The notes beneath the pieces are model-generated. The model saw only the letters and a list, made by a program, of their open reading frames with translations. It ran no database searches and had not been told where the DNA came from. Positions 36,229 through 46,796 of a stretch of DNA of 64,000 bases are shown here, in pieces (within the stretch, counting starts at the first letter, position 1; each line of letters begins with the position of its first letter). Source of the stretch: Spirochaetota bacterium (GTDB taxonomy: Bacteria; Spirochaetota; UBA4802; JAFGDQ01); NCBI GenBank assembly GCA_034190085.1, contig JAXHTS010000078.1, positions 1-64,000 on the forward strand, in the 5' to 3' direction. The position numbers were made by a program, and so were the translations under genes.

Positions 36229-38625
36229 TTATCTCAATTGATAACCATTCTTTTTTAGGTCTCCTATTACCCTCTTTTGATGCATATCAATTTCATCAGG
36301 GGAGAGGGTCTTATCCCTGGATGCAAATACAATCTTGAAGGAGACGGACTTCATCCCTTCTGGGATGGGATTTCTATCATAGATCGATATCACATCAACG
36401 CTTTTGATGCAATCGCTATTACTCTTTTGAATTATTGAGCTAATACTATCTATATTTTGATATTTATCAGCCAATACGGAAATCTCAAAGGGAACCTCAG
36501 GATACTTTTGTAGATCCACAAATATTTTTTCCCTTTTTTGGCTATTAAAGCATATTGACACATTAAGATCGAAAATTCCTGCCTTGCCCTTTATCTCAAA
36601 TCTATCTATAATCTCTGGATGGAGTTCAAAGATTAACCCTATATTTTTGTTATCTATCAGTACGTTCATTGATCTTGCGGGATGTGCATATGATGGCAGG
36701 CCGGTCCTAGCTGGTGAATATTTCACGTTCATAATGCTTAGCTGTTCCAATAGATCTATCACTATGTTCTTTGCATCATAAAATAGGGGGTCTTCTGCCT
36801 TCTTTGAAAATACTAGTCCTGAAACATATCTCTCTTCACGAGCAAGCTCAGAGGACTTTCTCTTCTCCTTTAGATACACCCTCCCCAACTCAAAGATCCT
36901 AAATGTTTCGTTATATCTCTGATTCAGTTCAATATTATTGATTAGATTTGGGATTAGACTCCTTCTCAATCTATCCTGTTCCTGGGAAAGCGGATTTTTG
37001 AGGTGAAGCTCCTTGTCCTCGTTGGTCTTTAATAGATTGAGGAGCTTCTCGCTCACAAAGGAGTAGTTGCTTACTTCCACTATATTGTGATCCCTTGTCA
37101 GAATCTCCTTGATAAGCCTTTCAAAAGATCTCATCTCATTCTTGTGGGGTGTAATACAAGGAACGTAAGGGGCTTTTGGGGAAATATTATCATATCCGTA
37201 GATTCTACCCACCTCTTCCACAATGTCTTCAGGTATTGATATATCTCCAGTTGCCCTGTGTGAGGGGATCTCGATCCTAATGTCATCATTTTTGTTTTGT
37301 ATTTTAAAATCCAGGGATGTTAAAATATTATTTATTCTTTTATCATCCATGTCAATCCCAAGCCTTTTTCTTATGAAATCATAGCTCGTATTTACATATA
37401 TTTTGTTTGGCTTTCCTGGGTATGAGTCCACAATTGGGGTTGAAGCCTCCGCTTTAGGGATGAGTCGCTTAATTAAATCATAACATCTAAATATTGCAGA
37501 TGAACAGAGATTGGGATCTAAGGATTTTTCAAATCTGATAGCTGCCTCTGTTCTGAGGTTAAATCTACTGGAGGTCTTTCTTATCCTTATTGGATTGAAA
37601 TTAGCCGCCTCAAGCACTATTTCGCAAGTTCCGCTATCAATCTCGCTATCTATGCCTCCCATCACACCAGCAAGGGCGATCGGAGCAACCTGGTCAGCTA
37701 TCACAATATCATCAGGGGTTAATATCCGAGTCATACCATCTATGGTGTTCAGTGATTCTCCATCCTTTGCCATCCTGACAACGATACTATCTCCCTTAAG
37801 TTTGTTCCTGTCAAAGGCGTGCATCGGCTCACCAATCTCTGCCATCACATAATTTGTAATATCCACAATATTGTTGATAGGGCGCATGCCAATGGCGATA
37901 ACCTTTGCTTTTAGCCAGTCAGGTGATTCTTTAATCTCAATGTTTCTGATAAGCAATCCGCAATAACGAGGAGCCGCATCTGGATTTTTTATAGCAACAA
38001 TTAGCCTGTCAGTATCCCTAAATGATTGTTGAATGTTATAATCAATAACATCCCTGATGTCTCGACCGAATATTGCGGCTATCTCTCGAGCAAATCCTAC
38101 ATGGCCCCAGAGGTCAGGCCTATGGGTTATGGATTTGTTGTCAATCTCAAATCTTGTATCCATCCAATGAGGGAAGAGTTCGCTAAGGGATAGGCCCAAG
38201 GGCGTATTTTTCGGAAGGATCATTAATCCTGAATGATCATCCGATAGCCCAAGTTCCTTTTCCGAGCATAGCATCCCATTGGATTCTTCACCCCTAATAG
38301 TGGTTTTCTTTACGATAAAATCTTCCGTAAACCTTGTGCCAATGGTGGCCATTGCCACAATATCGCCTTTCATAGGATTTGACGCCCCGCATACAACGCG
38401 GATACTCCCTCTGCCTGTATCAAGATCAACTAATGTCAACTTATCAGCATTGGGATGAGGAAGAATATCAATAATCCTTGCTGTAAATATACTCTTTAGA
38501 TGATGATTTAAGTAATCGATGTCATCAATCTCAGCTGTTGACATAGTAAGTCTATCTGCTATCTCTTGGGAGTCTAGGTCTTTGATATCAACAATGTCTG
38601 AAGTTATATTTAATGAAAGCCACAT
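36229..38625 (-). CDS. pheT: Phenylalanyl-tRNA synthetase beta subunit
   Basis: 798 residues, full length. Domains in order: B1/N-terminal, the EMAP-like tRNA-binding domain (HPNADKLTLVDLDTG, VCGASN), B3/B4 editing domain (GLLIRNIEI, HAFDRNKL, MGGIDSEI), B5 (RIRKTSSRFNLRTEAAIRFEK then IPEDIVEEVGRIYGYDNI), catalytic-like core and the FDX anticodon-binding domain at the end (FVDLQKYPEVPFEISVLAD). It works as an alpha2-beta2 tetramer with PheS, encoded 11 bases upstream on the same strand. Confidence 0.96.
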   Translation of the reverse strand: MWLSLNITSDIVDIKDLDSQEIADRLTMSTAEIDDIDYLNHHLKSIFTARIIDILPHPNADKLTLVDLDTGRGSIRVVCGASNPMKGDIVAMATIGTRFTEDFIVKKTTIRGEESNGMLCSEKELGLSDDHSGLMILPKNTPLGLSLSELFPHWMDTRFEIDNKSITHRPDLWGHVGFAREIAAIFGRDIRDVIDYNIQQSFRDTDRLIVAIKNPDAAPRYCGLLIRNIEIKESPDWLKAKVIAIGMRPINNIVDITNYVMAEIGEPMHAFDRNKLKGDSIVVRMAKDGESLNTIDGMTRILTPDDIVIADQVAPIALAGVMGGIDSEIDSGTCEIVLEAANFNPIRIRKTSSRFNLRTEAAIRFEKSLDPNLCSSAIFRCYDLIKRLIPKAEASTPIVDSYPGKPNKIYVNTSYDFIRKRLGIDMDDKRINNILTSLDFKIQNKNDDIRIEIPSHRATGDISIPEDIVEEVGRIYGYDNISPKAPYVPCITPHKNEMRSFERLIKEILTRDHNIVEVSNYSFVSEKLLNLLKTNEDKELHLKNPLSQEQDRLRRSLIPNLINNIELNQRYNETFRIFELGRVYLKEKRKSSELAREERYVSGLVFSKKAEDPLFYDAKNIVIDLLEQLSIMNVKYSPARTGLPSYAHPARSMNVLIDNKNIGLIFELHPEIIDRFEIKGKAGIFDLNVSICFNSQKREKIFVDLQKYPEVPFEISVLADKYQNIDSISSIIQKSNSDCIKSVDVISIYDRNPIPEGMKSVSFKIVFASRDKTLSPDEIDMHQKRVIGDLKKNGYQLR

Positions 38626-38636
38626 ATGAAATTTCC

Positions 38637-39671
38637 CTAAAATTGTATCACAAATCTGATATCGCCACTTAACAGGTATCTTATATCGTTTATGCCGTAT
38701 CTCATCATTACTAGCCTGTCCAGGCCTAGGCCAAAGGCAAAGCCTGACCAGTTCTCAGGATCTATTTTGCCATATCTTAATACATTTGGATGAACTAGAC
38801 CGCATGGAAGAACCTCCACCCACCCGCTATATTTACATACACTGCACCCCTTGCCATCGCATATTAGGCAATGTATATCCAACTCAAATCCAGGCTCCAC
38901 AAAAGGGAAATAACCAGGTCGAAGCCTTATGGTAATATCCTTTTTAAATATCTCATTAAGAAGTACCTTCATAAAGAAGATGAGATGGGCAACAGATATA
39001 TCCTTATCCACCATCATACCCTCAATCTGATGAAATGTATTCTCATGGGACGCATCAGTGGTCTCATATCGGAATGCTCTGCCAGGACCAATAATCCTAA
39101 ATGGCGGCCTTAGTTTTTCCATGCCCCTGATCTGAATTGGGGATGTATGAGTTCTGAGTAGATTCCCATCCTCTGTCCAGAAGGTATCCTGCATATCCCT
39201 TGCTGGATGATGTTTGGGGATATTGAGGGCCTCAAAGTTATAATAGTCTGTCTCAACTTCTGGTCCGTCAAGGATTTCAAAACCCATTGACGTGAAGATA
39301 TCCTCTATCTCATATTGAATTTGTGAAATAGGATGCAGATGTCCTCGTTTAAATCGGTGTGTTGAGTCTGAAGTATTGAGTGTCACATCAATCCATTCGT
39401 CTTGAAGCAGTTGATCAATTCTATATTCAGAAAGCTCATTTCTTCTTTTATCAATGGATGACTCTATCTCTCTCTTTATTTCATTTGATTTTTTCCCTAA
39501 GCTTGCTCTTCTTTCTGGAGATACCTCTCCTAATGCTCTCAAAATTCCTGTTAGCCTTCCCTTCCTTCCCAGAACATCAATTCGAATTGTCTCTAATTCC
39601 TCAATACTATTTGATTTAAATATTTCTTGAATAGTCTCATTTCTGATTTTTTCTAATTTTTCTTCCATCAC
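38637..39671 (-). CDS. pheS: Phenylalanyl-tRNA synthetase alpha subunit
   Basis: 344 residues, class II aminoacyl-tRNA synthetase. The coiled N-terminal arm is followed by the core with HPISQIQYEIEDIFTSMGF, motif 2 PPFRIIGPGRAFRYETTDAS, HQIEGMM, and motif 3 GFAFGLGLDRLVMMRYG. It charges tRNA-Phe together with PheT. The start could be GTG 39671 or ATG 39668, one codon later; no strong ribosome binding site decides. I see no T-box leader upstream. Confidence 0.96.
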   Translation of the reverse strand: MMEEKLEKIRNETIQEIFKSNSIEELETIRIDVLGRKGRLTGILRALGEVSPERRASLGKKSNEIKREIESSIDKRRNELSEYRIDQLLQDEWIDVTLNTSDSTHRFKRGHLHPISQIQYEIEDIFTSMGFEILDGPEVETDYYNFEALNIPKHHPARDMQDTFWTEDGNLLRTHTSPIQIRGMEKLRPPFRIIGPGRAFRYETTDASHENTFHQIEGMMVDKDISVAHLIFFMKVLLNEIFKKDITIRLRPGYFPFVEPGFELDIHCLICDGKGCSVCKYSGWVEVLPCGLVHPNVLRYGKIDPENWSGFAFGLGLDRLVMMRYGINDIRYLLSGDIRFVIQF

Positions 39672-39791
39672 ATTTATTGTTGTTAAGTTTGGTGTTTTTA
39701 ATGACGAAAATTTTTATTTTATTCTAAAAAAAGTCAAGGAAAATATCTATCTGTTTCGGGCAAGGATTCAGGATAAAGGATCTATAAAATT

Positions 39792-40766
39792 TCAAAGGTT
39801 CTGTTGATTGTCAATTGCAACCTTGGCTGCACCCAGTGCAGCTTTTTTATCTTCATCCTTTACAACCAAATACTTAATATCCTCCTTTAAACCATCCAAG
39901 GCTCTCTCTCCTACAACGTCCTTTATGACTGGAAGAATGAGTTTATGAGCCCTAGATAATCCTCCTCCAATGATTACCGCTTCTGGATTAAATATATTAA
40001 CCAGATTTGCAATTCCAATTCCCAGGAGGGTTGATACTTTTAGGAATGTCTGAAATGCAAATTTATCGCCCCTATTTATCTCTTCATATACTATTTTAGC
40101 GGTGAGCTCCTCCTTATGAATACGAGAGTAAATAGTAGAATCCGTATATTTCCATAATTCCCTTCTAATTGTTCTTACTAACGCTGTTGCTGAGGCATAC
40201 ATTTCTAAACATCCCCTATTTCCACAGGGACACTTTCTTCCATTATAATCAATTGTTATGTGTCCAAACTCCATAGCGCTTCCCTGTTTCCCCGTGTACA
40301 ACTGATTGTTGATTACTGCCCCTCCCCCGATCCCTGTCCCCAGTGTTAACATAATCCAGTTTTTGAATTTGTTGCCGTGTCCCTTCCACCATTCTCCAAT
40401 AACGGCTGCTGTTGCATCATTCTCAAGAAATGTCACAATTCCAGTAGCCTCCTTTATCCTTTTTATTAATGGATAATTATCCCATACAGGAATATTTGGG
40501 CTTGCTATAATAATCCCCTTTTGTTTATCTATAGATCCAGCGGCTCCAATGCCAATAGATTTTATCTTTTTTATTGAAATTGATTGTGATTTTGTAAAAC
40601 TATTTATAATATTTATAATTTTGCTTTCGATTAAACAAGCGCTTTTAGGAGTTGAAGTCTTTGTAAATCCAATAGTATCCCCGCTTTGGTTTGTGATGAC
40701 GGCCTTTATATGTGTTCCTCCAATATCAATCCCAATATACATAGCAACCTCGAAATGTTTTTTCAT
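39792..40766 (-). CDS. ROK family sugar kinase (glucokinase-like)
   Basis: 324 residues. ATP-binding IGIDIGGTHIKAV, catalytic ENDATAAVIGEWW, and the ROK zinc motif GHITID-KCPCGNRGCLEMYAS. These are features of ROK glucokinases and N-acetylhexosamine kinases. There is no N-terminal helix-turn-helix, so it is an enzyme and not a repressor. An internal ATG eight codons in (40742) has a good upstream GAGG and is an alternative start. Exact sugar unknown; glucose is the default guess. Confidence 0.88.
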   Translation of the reverse strand: MKKHFEVAMYIGIDIGGTHIKAVITNQSGDTIGFTKTSTPKSACLIESKIINIINSFTKSQSISIKKIKSIGIGAAGSIDKQKGIIIASPNIPVWDNYPLIKRIKEATGIVTFLENDATAAVIGEWWKGHGNKFKNWIMLTLGTGIGGGAVINNQLYTGKQGSAMEFGHITIDYNGRKCPCGNRGCLEMYASATALVRTIRRELWKYTDSTIYSRIHKEELTAKIVYEEINRGDKFAFQTFLKVSTLLGIGIANLVNIFNPEAVIIGGGLSRAHKLILPVIKDVVGERALDGLKEDIKYLVVKDEDKKAALGAAKVAIDNQQNL

Positions 40767-41025
40767 AAATGTTTATCCCTAACACTTTGGCCATCTGTTA
40801 TATCATTGATAAATTAGGATGCAATCAAAATTTATTATTGATAAAAATTAGAATGCTATATTAAGTGGACTGATGAAAGAGGTTATTGACTGAATTCTAT
40901 ATTATACAGAAGTGCTTAAAATGATTAGCATAGGGATTGAATAATTGAACATCTTGTCAGTTGTCATGATGGATTTGTATCCATATCTTTCTGTGAATCA
41001 TACTTTCATATCATTATTGAAAAAC

Positions 41026-41631
41026 ATGAAACTAGTAATAGCAACAAGGAATGCGAATAAAATTATAGAGATAAGAGAGAAATTTGAGCATATCACAGGA
41101 CTAGAGATTTTGACTTTAAAAGAATTTGAAGATGTTCCTGAGGTGGTTGAGGATGGGATTACCTTTGAGGAGAATGCCCTCAAGAAGGCTAGGGTGATCT
41201 CAAATTTTACAGGACTCCCTGCACTAGCGGATGATTCAGGCCTGGAGATAGAGGCTCTTGGAGGAGAGCCAGGGATCTATTCTGCTAGATATGCGGGTGA
41301 TGAGGTTACAGATGAATTTAGAAATATATTAATCCATGAAAAGATGAGAGATGTGCCGGCTGAGAAGAGGGGAGCGAGGTTTATATGCATTATTGCAATT
41401 TGTATGCCTGATGCAAGGGAATATGTAGTCAGAGGGGAGTGTTATGGGATCATTTCTTATTATATACAGGGGGAATATGGATTTGGTTATGATCCAATTT
41501 TTTATCTTCCTCATATGAAAAAAACCATGGCCCAATTATCGCTATCTGAGAAGAATCGAATAAGTCATAGGGCTATTGCTCTTGAGAAGTCAATTGATAT
41601 CTTAAATGGATTAATATCCTTTGAAAATTAA
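41026..41631 (+). CDS. rdgB: Non-canonical purine NTP pyrophosphatase (RdgB/HAM1)
   Basis: 201 residues from ATG 41026. The open frame extends 27 codons upstream, but MKLVIATRNANKIIEI is the family N-terminus. It hydrolyses ITP, dITP and XTP to monophosphates, keeping deaminated purines out of nucleic acids. Conserved blocks: TFEENALKKA, ADDSGLEIEALGGEPGIYSARYAG, GYDPIFYLP, and SEKNRISHRAIA near the C-terminus. It precedes nth by 20 bases, giving a small nucleic-acid-quality operon. Confidence 0.95.
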   Translation: MKLVIATRNANKIIEIREKFEHITGLEILTLKEFEDVPEVVEDGITFEENALKKARVISNFTGLPALADDSGLEIEALGGEPGIYSARYAGDEVTDEFRNILIHEKMRDVPAEKRGARFICIIAICMPDAREYVVRGECYGIISYYIQGEYGFGYDPIFYLPHMKKTMAQLSLSEKNRISHRAIALEKSIDILNGLISFEN

Positions 41632-41651
41632 GTAACAAGACTTACTTAGGT

Positions 41652-42284
41652 ATGACGAAAAGCAGGTCAAAGAAGATAATAGAGAAGCTTAAGGAGTATT
41701 ATGGTAATCCGGAGACTATACTATCATTCAATAATATTTATGAGCTTGTAATTGCTGTTGTCCTCTCTGCACAGACAACCGATAAACAGGTTAATTCTGT
41801 AATTAAGGATCTTTTTAGTAGATATTCTGATTTTCATGATCTATCATTGGCTACACAGGCTGATGTTGAAGATATAATTAGAAGTGTTGGCCTCTACAGA
41901 AGTAAGGCAAAAAATATTATAAATTTATCTATTGATATTATTAAAAATCATAATGGCAAGGTGCCGGATAGCCTGAAGGAATTGGTTCACCTTCCTGGAA
42001 TTGGGAGAAAAACAGCCAATGTAATTCTTTCATTAGGATTTGGCAAACCTGCCTTTGCGGTTGATACCCATATACTCAGGATTGCGGGTAGGATAGGTTA
42101 TATAAATTCAAATAATCCTAATATAGTGGAAAAGGCCATCACATCATATATTCCAAAGGATGATTGGATTTCCGCTCATCTTTTATTTATTAAACATGGT
42201 AGAAGTATATGTGTAGCCAGAAACCCGTTATGTGACGAATGTCCTATTAACCCTTATTGTGACGCATCAGGTAATATTTCTTGA
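41652..42284 (+). CDS. nth: Endonuclease III
   Basis: 210 residues. DNA glycosylase/AP lyase for oxidised pyrimidines. Helix-hairpin-helix LPGIGRKTANV with catalytic Lys120, Asp138 in AVDTHI, and the [4Fe-4S] cluster Cys187, Cys194, Cys197 and Cys203 (spacing 6-2-5). All key residues coincide with the E. coli numbering for Lys120 and Asp138. Its 3' end overlaps the convergent membrane protein gene by 38 bases. Confidence 0.96.
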   Translation: MTKSRSKKIIEKLKEYYGNPETILSFNNIYELVIAVVLSAQTTDKQVNSVIKDLFSRYSDFHDLSLATQADVEDIIRSVGLYRSKAKNIINLSIDIIKNHNGKVPDSLKELVHLPGIGRKTANVILSLGFGKPAFAVDTHILRIAGRIGYINSNNPNIVEKAITSYIPKDDWISAHLLFIKHGRSICVARNPLCDECPINPYCDASGNIS

Positions 42285-43566
42285 AGGCTATTATAGTTTC
42301 AGGATCATTAATGCCTAATTTATTATCATTATCTGGATCGAGACCAGTAATCCGTTTTAATGCCTTATAAGCGTTCATTGAAATTTTTATGTCGATATCT
42401 GTAAGAAATTCGAGTAACAATGGTATAGATTCTATACTCTTAAGTTCGGCTAACACAGCTATTCCCCAGAGCTTGAATTTCTTGTTGGAATTGTTTAATC
42501 TATTGTAGAAATCGATCTCATTACCATCAAGGTATTTAGAGGATAACTTTATGAAAAAAAGGGCGCTTTCAAGATCTGTATTTGGTTTCTGAGAGTAGTC
42601 ATGAGCATAGCTGACAATTTTTTTATAGGAGATATCTATATTTTTGTTTAATATATACCCTGAAATGAAGTCAGTCATGTTTAAGGTACCTAAAAAGAGT
42701 AGATCCTCCCATTTTGACTTATTATATTCTATATCAATTTCATATTTATTAGCGAATACTAATAGATTTTGAAAGAGATGAAAATCCATTTCCTCTATTA
42801 CTATATCCTTAAGTTCTTGTATTGGTGAAGTGTAACCGAATCGCAGTAGAAGCAGCCCTGATTCCTTTTTTTGATAGGAGAGTGTATTGGAATATTTGAA
42901 TACGGTTGATAGAAATACAATTATTGAAAAGAAAATGAATATACTTATAGCGATTGAGTATAAAAGTGGTCGGATGGGTTTCCTGAAGAATTCATAAAAT
43001 AATAGGTAAAGGAATGCCGTTGATTTTAATGCCTTAATAGCGGTGATAGCGGTTCCGCATGTAATAGTGGAATAGATGATTTTATCTGAAATAAAATATA
43101 GGATTGAGACAAAGAGGAAGAGAGGAATGGTTATGCTAGGCCTTCTTTTTAGCTTTAATATGAGTAAAAGAAGAAGCGAATAGATGACAAGATTTGAATA
43201 TCTGCCATTCAATAAACTCAATATCGGATTCCATGGCCAATTGGGTTCTCTAATATAATCAATAAAAGTGAAGATGATAGTGATTATATAGATTAGTATA
43301 AATGGGAATATCCTTAACTCGAGAAATAGTAGTAGTCCGCCCCTTTTGCCGTATCTATTCTCGTATTTTTCCTTATGATAATAGGTTTCGACAGAGGAGA
43401 AGTTGAAGATTAAATAAAAGGAAAACACAAAGAGATACATCCGTACAATTAAAGAAATTCCATACCAATCATAGTATAGGTTGAAACCAATATTAAAGAT
43501 TAGAAGGAATATTAAGATGTATATAAAGGCCTGTATATCCTTTAGCCTTGTTAATAGGATTGACAT
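42247..43566 (-). CDS. Multi-pass membrane protein with HEAT-like C-terminus
   Basis: 439 residues, not recognised. About seven hydrophobic segments fill residues 10-230 (for example FIYILIFLLIFNIGFNLYY, IFPFILIYIITIIFTFI, LLYSIAISIFIFFSIIVFL), then about 210 soluble residues. The last 80 contain KLWGIAVLAELKSIESIPLL and DIKISMNAYKALKRITG, which look like HEAT-type repeats. The coding end runs 38 bases into nth on the other strand. The next minus-strand gene upstream ends two bases before its ATG, so they form an operon with unknown task. Confidence 0.65.
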   Translation of the reverse strand: MSILLTRLKDIQAFIYILIFLLIFNIGFNLYYDWYGISLIVRMYLFVFSFYLIFNFSSVETYYHKEKYENRYGKRGGLLLFLELRIFPFILIYIITIIFTFIDYIREPNWPWNPILSLLNGRYSNLVIYSLLLLLILKLKRRPSITIPLFLFVSILYFISDKIIYSTITCGTAITAIKALKSTAFLYLLFYEFFRKPIRPLLYSIAISIFIFFSIIVFLSTVFKYSNTLSYQKKESGLLLLRFGYTSPIQELKDIVIEEMDFHLFQNLLVFANKYEIDIEYNKSKWEDLLFLGTLNMTDFISGYILNKNIDISYKKIVSYAHDYSQKPNTDLESALFFIKLSSKYLDGNEIDFYNRLNNSNKKFKLWGIAVLAELKSIESIPLLLEFLTDIDIKISMNAYKALKRITGLDPDNDNKLGINDPETIIAFKKYYLMRHNKG

Positions 43567-43568
43567 GT

Positions 43569-44516
43569 TTAATCCATAGATTTTAGTTTTTCTAATGAAA
43601 TAAAATGATCTTCCATCCCTATACCTTTTTTATTGGTGCCTATTATAGTAAAGTCAGAATAATTTATTAATTTAATAAATTTATTTTTATAATTTTTAGG
43701 AAGAGGCATCTGTAATGAATGGATGGTTTTTGATACTATGAGATCTAAATCATCCTGCGCATCCTTATATGAGAATTCGGTGGATGTTGAACTCTGCTTA
43801 TTTTGATTTAGAGAAATAGATTCGAAATCTATGTTTTGGATAGGGATATTGCCGCTTTTTCTTGAAACAAATCCTCTAGAGAATTGTGCACCATCTAATT
43901 CAATATATGTGAGCAACATGGCCATATCTCGGAATTGAATTGAAATCCTGCTAAGACAAGTTATCTTGTCAATATATCTCTTGCCCCATGAATGCTCCCG
44001 TTGTCCAAAGCAGTTGATCTTTTTTTCAAGTCCTTTATCCTTTCCATCAATTATTGTTGCTGTACCCGTAATCTTACATCTTTGCTCATATTGCTCCCAG
44101 AGTTGAATCTCTTTCAATAGTTTTTGATCGGAGGGGCTATTGGCCCGTTGCGGAGTGAAAAAATATATTGGAAATATGCCTGATATATTAAATTTGGACT
44201 TTATATAGTCATTATTCAGACTCAATTCAAAGTTATCAAAGGGTGTTAGTATTTCATATACATAATTATTGCCATCCGCTATCTTCTTCTTGCGCCCATT
44301 CTCATCAAATTTTATTTGATTGTTGTATTCAAATTTGTTGCCATTTATAAGCAACAGCCATGTAAATTCTATTATATTTTTACTAAACCTATAATCTATA
44401 TCAGCGAAACCAAAGAATTTATTCTTCTTGTCAATAAAATTAATAGTGAATGATTCTATCCAATCTTTACCCCTCTTATACTCGTGTATATATTCGTCTT
44501 TCTCTTGTATCATCAA
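43569..44516 (-). CDS. CrtC/AttH lipocalin-like protein (DUF7064-type)
   Basis: 315 residues, soluble, no signal. A double beta-sandwich pattern is suggested: FFGFADIDYRF and IEFTWLLLINGNKFEY in the first half, and in the second half NCFGQREHSWGKRYIDKI. The GxGQREHSWGxR block is typical of the CrtC/AttH-like lipocalin superfamily, whose members act on or bind hydrophobic small molecules. The assignment is tentative. It is cotranscribed with the multi-pass membrane protein gene downstream. Confidence 0.6.
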   Translation of the reverse strand: MMIQEKDEYIHEYKRGKDWIESFTINFIDKKNKFFGFADIDYRFSKNIIEFTWLLLINGNKFEYNNQIKFDENGRKKKIADGNNYVYEILTPFDNFELSLNNDYIKSKFNISGIFPIYFFTPQRANSPSDQKLLKEIQLWEQYEQRCKITGTATIIDGKDKGLEKKINCFGQREHSWGKRYIDKITCLSRISIQFRDMAMLLTYIELDGAQFSRGFVSRKSGNIPIQNIDFESISLNQNKQSSTSTEFSYKDAQDDLDLIVSKTIHSLQMPLPKNYKNKFIKLINYSDFTIIGTNKKGIGMEDHFISLEKLKSMD

Positions 44517-44776
44517 ATAGTATCTCCTGGTTTAAATATATTGAATTACTTGAAGGTAATATGGCAATTGTGATTATCTGATTAGGTCAGATAAATTTAT
44601 ATTGCATTGATTTTTTTAGTAAAAGTGGATTATTTTTTTCAATTTTGACCTCATAGTATATGTTCCTAATAAATTCATCAATTATTTTTGTTATGGTTGC
44701 TGATATTTTTGTAACAATTTTGTATATTAGGTTTAATTTATTAGTGTATAATTACTGCTATTAAGGATGAAGGTGC

Positions 44777-45610
44777 TTATTTGACTCTGATGGCCGCTAC
44801 TCTTGGATGGATAGCATAATCATTAAAGATATCAATGGAAAGGTTTCTCCTTTCACATAAATCCTTGATATAGTCTTTAAAATTTGGATTAATCTCTATT
44901 AGCAGCAACCCATTGATATGTAAATAGTTCTCAAAGCCTGAGATAATTCTTCTGATAACCTCTTTACCACCTTTATGCGCAAAGAGGGCAATCTCAGGTT
45001 CGAATGATATCTCTTTTTGTAGATTTTTTCTTTCTTTAATATCTAAATATGGTGGATTTGTGACAATTATATCAAATCTTTTATTCAGTAATGACTGAAA
45101 TAGATCACTTTGTATGCAATTGATTGAATCATTATTCAATATTCTTTCGGCATTTTTCGATGCAACGATCAATGCTGCTTGGGATATGTCGGAGGCTGTA
45201 ACATCTACATCTGGTCTGTTATGTTTGATGGCTATTGCAATTGCGCCTGATCCAGTTCCAATATCCAGAATCTTAGCATCCTTTTTCGCGTAGTATATTA
45301 CAAGGTCTACCAGTAACTCTGTCTCAGGACGAGGAATCAGAACATCCCTGTTTATTTGAAAATTAAGTGAATAAAATTCTTTGTAACCTATTAAATAGGC
45401 TACAGGCTCTCCCCTTAGTCTTCTCTGCACCAATTCTGTAATTATTGTATTCTCTGTCTCAGATATATTTTTTTCTCTCTCTGTAATTAGTCTAAATCTC
45501 TCAATTTTTAGCACGTGGGATAGGATTACTTCAGCATCTAATCCTGGATTTTCAATATCAAGGCTTTGGAATTGTAAAATTATCCCTTTAATCACATCTG
45601 AAAGGATCAT
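44777..45610 (-). CDS. prmC: Peptide chain release factor N5-glutamine methyltransferase
   Basis: 277 residues. It methylates the Gln of the GGQ motif in release factors. The helical N-terminal domain is followed by the SAM-binding fold with LDIGTGSGAIAI (115-126) and NPPY at 185-188, the substrate-glutamine pocket. The gene lies 54 bases after prfA on the same strand, the standard prfA-prmC pairing. Confidence 0.95.
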   Translation of the reverse strand: MILSDVIKGIILQFQSLDIENPGLDAEVILSHVLKIERFRLITEREKNISETENTIITELVQRRLRGEPVAYLIGYKEFYSLNFQINRDVLIPRPETELLVDLVIYYAKKDAKILDIGTGSGAIAIAIKHNRPDVDVTASDISQAALIVASKNAERILNNDSINCIQSDLFQSLLNKRFDIIVTNPPYLDIKERKNLQKEISFEPEIALFAHKGGKEVIRRIISGFENYLHINGLLLIEINPNFKDYIKDLCERRNLSIDIFNDYAIHPRVAAIRVK

Positions 45611-45664
45611 TGCATATCATGTTGATTCTCTTCATATGATGGATGAACATTGATAATAGTAACA

Positions 45665-46735
45665 TTACTGCTTTGAAGTGAGTTGTCGCTCTGAATCATT
45701 TTTTTTTAATTTTGTAATAAACTCATTAAGGTCCCCTCGAAGAACTGAGTCAAGAGAATAGAGGGTAAGCCCTATTCTGTGATCTGTTACCCTTGATTGA
45801 GAGAAGTTGTAGGTTCTAATCTTTTCACTTCTATCTCCTGAGCCAACCTGGGATCGCCGTATTACTGCTTCCTTTTCCATCCTCTCCATCTCAGTCCTTT
45901 CATGAAGCCTTGCCCTTAAAACCCTCATTGCCTTACTCCTGTTCTTGTGTTGAGATTTCTCATCCTGGCATGTGACGACTATCCCACTGGGAATATGGGT
46001 TATCCTTACTGCTGAATCAGTGGTGTTGACTGATTGTCCACCATGACCTGAGGAACGATAAACATCAACACGTAAATCATCAGGATTTATTTCAATCTCG
46101 CTTTCCTCTACCTCTGGCAGAACTGCTATAGTAACCGCAGAGGTATGAACCCTTCCGCTGGATTCTGTGGCAGGTATCCGTTGAACCCTGTGTACACCCG
46201 ATTCATATTTTAGGTTGCCATAAACCTCAGACCCACTAATAGAAAATATGACTTCCTTGTAGCCATCTATCCCTGTGGGATTTGAATAGATAAAATCGAG
46301 TTTCCAACCCTTTGAATCTGCGAAGCGGCAGTACATCCTGAAGAGATCTGATGCGAAAAGGGCCGCTTCATCGCCCCCGGTTCCAGCGCGAATTTCCATT
46401 ATTACATCCTTATCAGAATCTGGATCCCTTGGGATGAGCAATAAAGTGAGTTCTTCTTCCAGCACCTCTATTCTATTCTCTATTTCTTCAATCTCTGATG
46501 ATAAAAAATCCTTCATTTCATTATCATTTTCTTCTTTAAGGAGCTTTTTTGTGTCAGTTAACTCCATGTTCTGTATTTTAAAATCTTCATATTTCTGAAT
46601 AATAGGAGTTATGGAGGAATATTCTTTGCTCAATATTTTATATTTATTCTGATCAGAGATTACCTCTGGATCAACCATCTCTATTTCAAGATCCTTAAGC
46701 CTTCTCTGCAGTTCCTCTAACCTTTCCACAATCAT
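45665..46735 (-). CDS. prfA: Peptide chain release factor 1
   Basis: 356 residues. It ends translation at UAA and UAG. The GGQ peptidyl-hydrolysis motif is at 232-234 ([14 protein letters not shown]). The anticodon-like tripeptide is PAT at 188-190, the RF1 form (RF2 has SPF). [13 protein letters not shown] is also conserved. The downstream prmC product should methylate Gln234. ATG has AGAGGTACAAGGT upstream. Confidence 0.96.
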   Translation of the reverse strand: MIVERLEELQRRLKDLEIEMVDPEVISDQNKYKILSKEYSSITPIIQKYEDFKIQNMELTDTKKLLKEENDNEMKDFLSSEIEEIENRIEVLEEELTLLLIPRDPDSDKDVIMEIRAGTGGDEAALFASDLFRMYCRFADSKGWKLDFIYSNPTGIDGYKEVIFSISGSEVYGNLKYESGVHRVQRIPATESSGRVHTSAVTIAVLPEVEESEIEINPDDLRVDVYRSSGHGGQSVNTTDSAVRITHIPSGIVVTCQDEKSQHKNRSKAMRVLRARLHERTEMERMEKEAVIRRSQVGSGDRSEKIRTYNFSQSRVTDHRIGLTLYSLDSVLRGDLNEFITKLKKNDSERQLTSKQ

Positions 46736-46796
46736 ACCTTGTACCTCTATTAATATCCTATAGTGGCATTTATATCTACACTTGTTGTTAGGCGAT

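Noticed and set aside
39672-39791. T-box leader upstream of pheST
   Set aside because: The spacer is only 120 bases and lacks the T-box core and a terminator/antiterminator pair.
40945-41025. Extended N-terminus of RdgB
   Set aside because: Homologues start at MKLVIAT; the upstream part has no binding site and is not conserved in the family as I know it.
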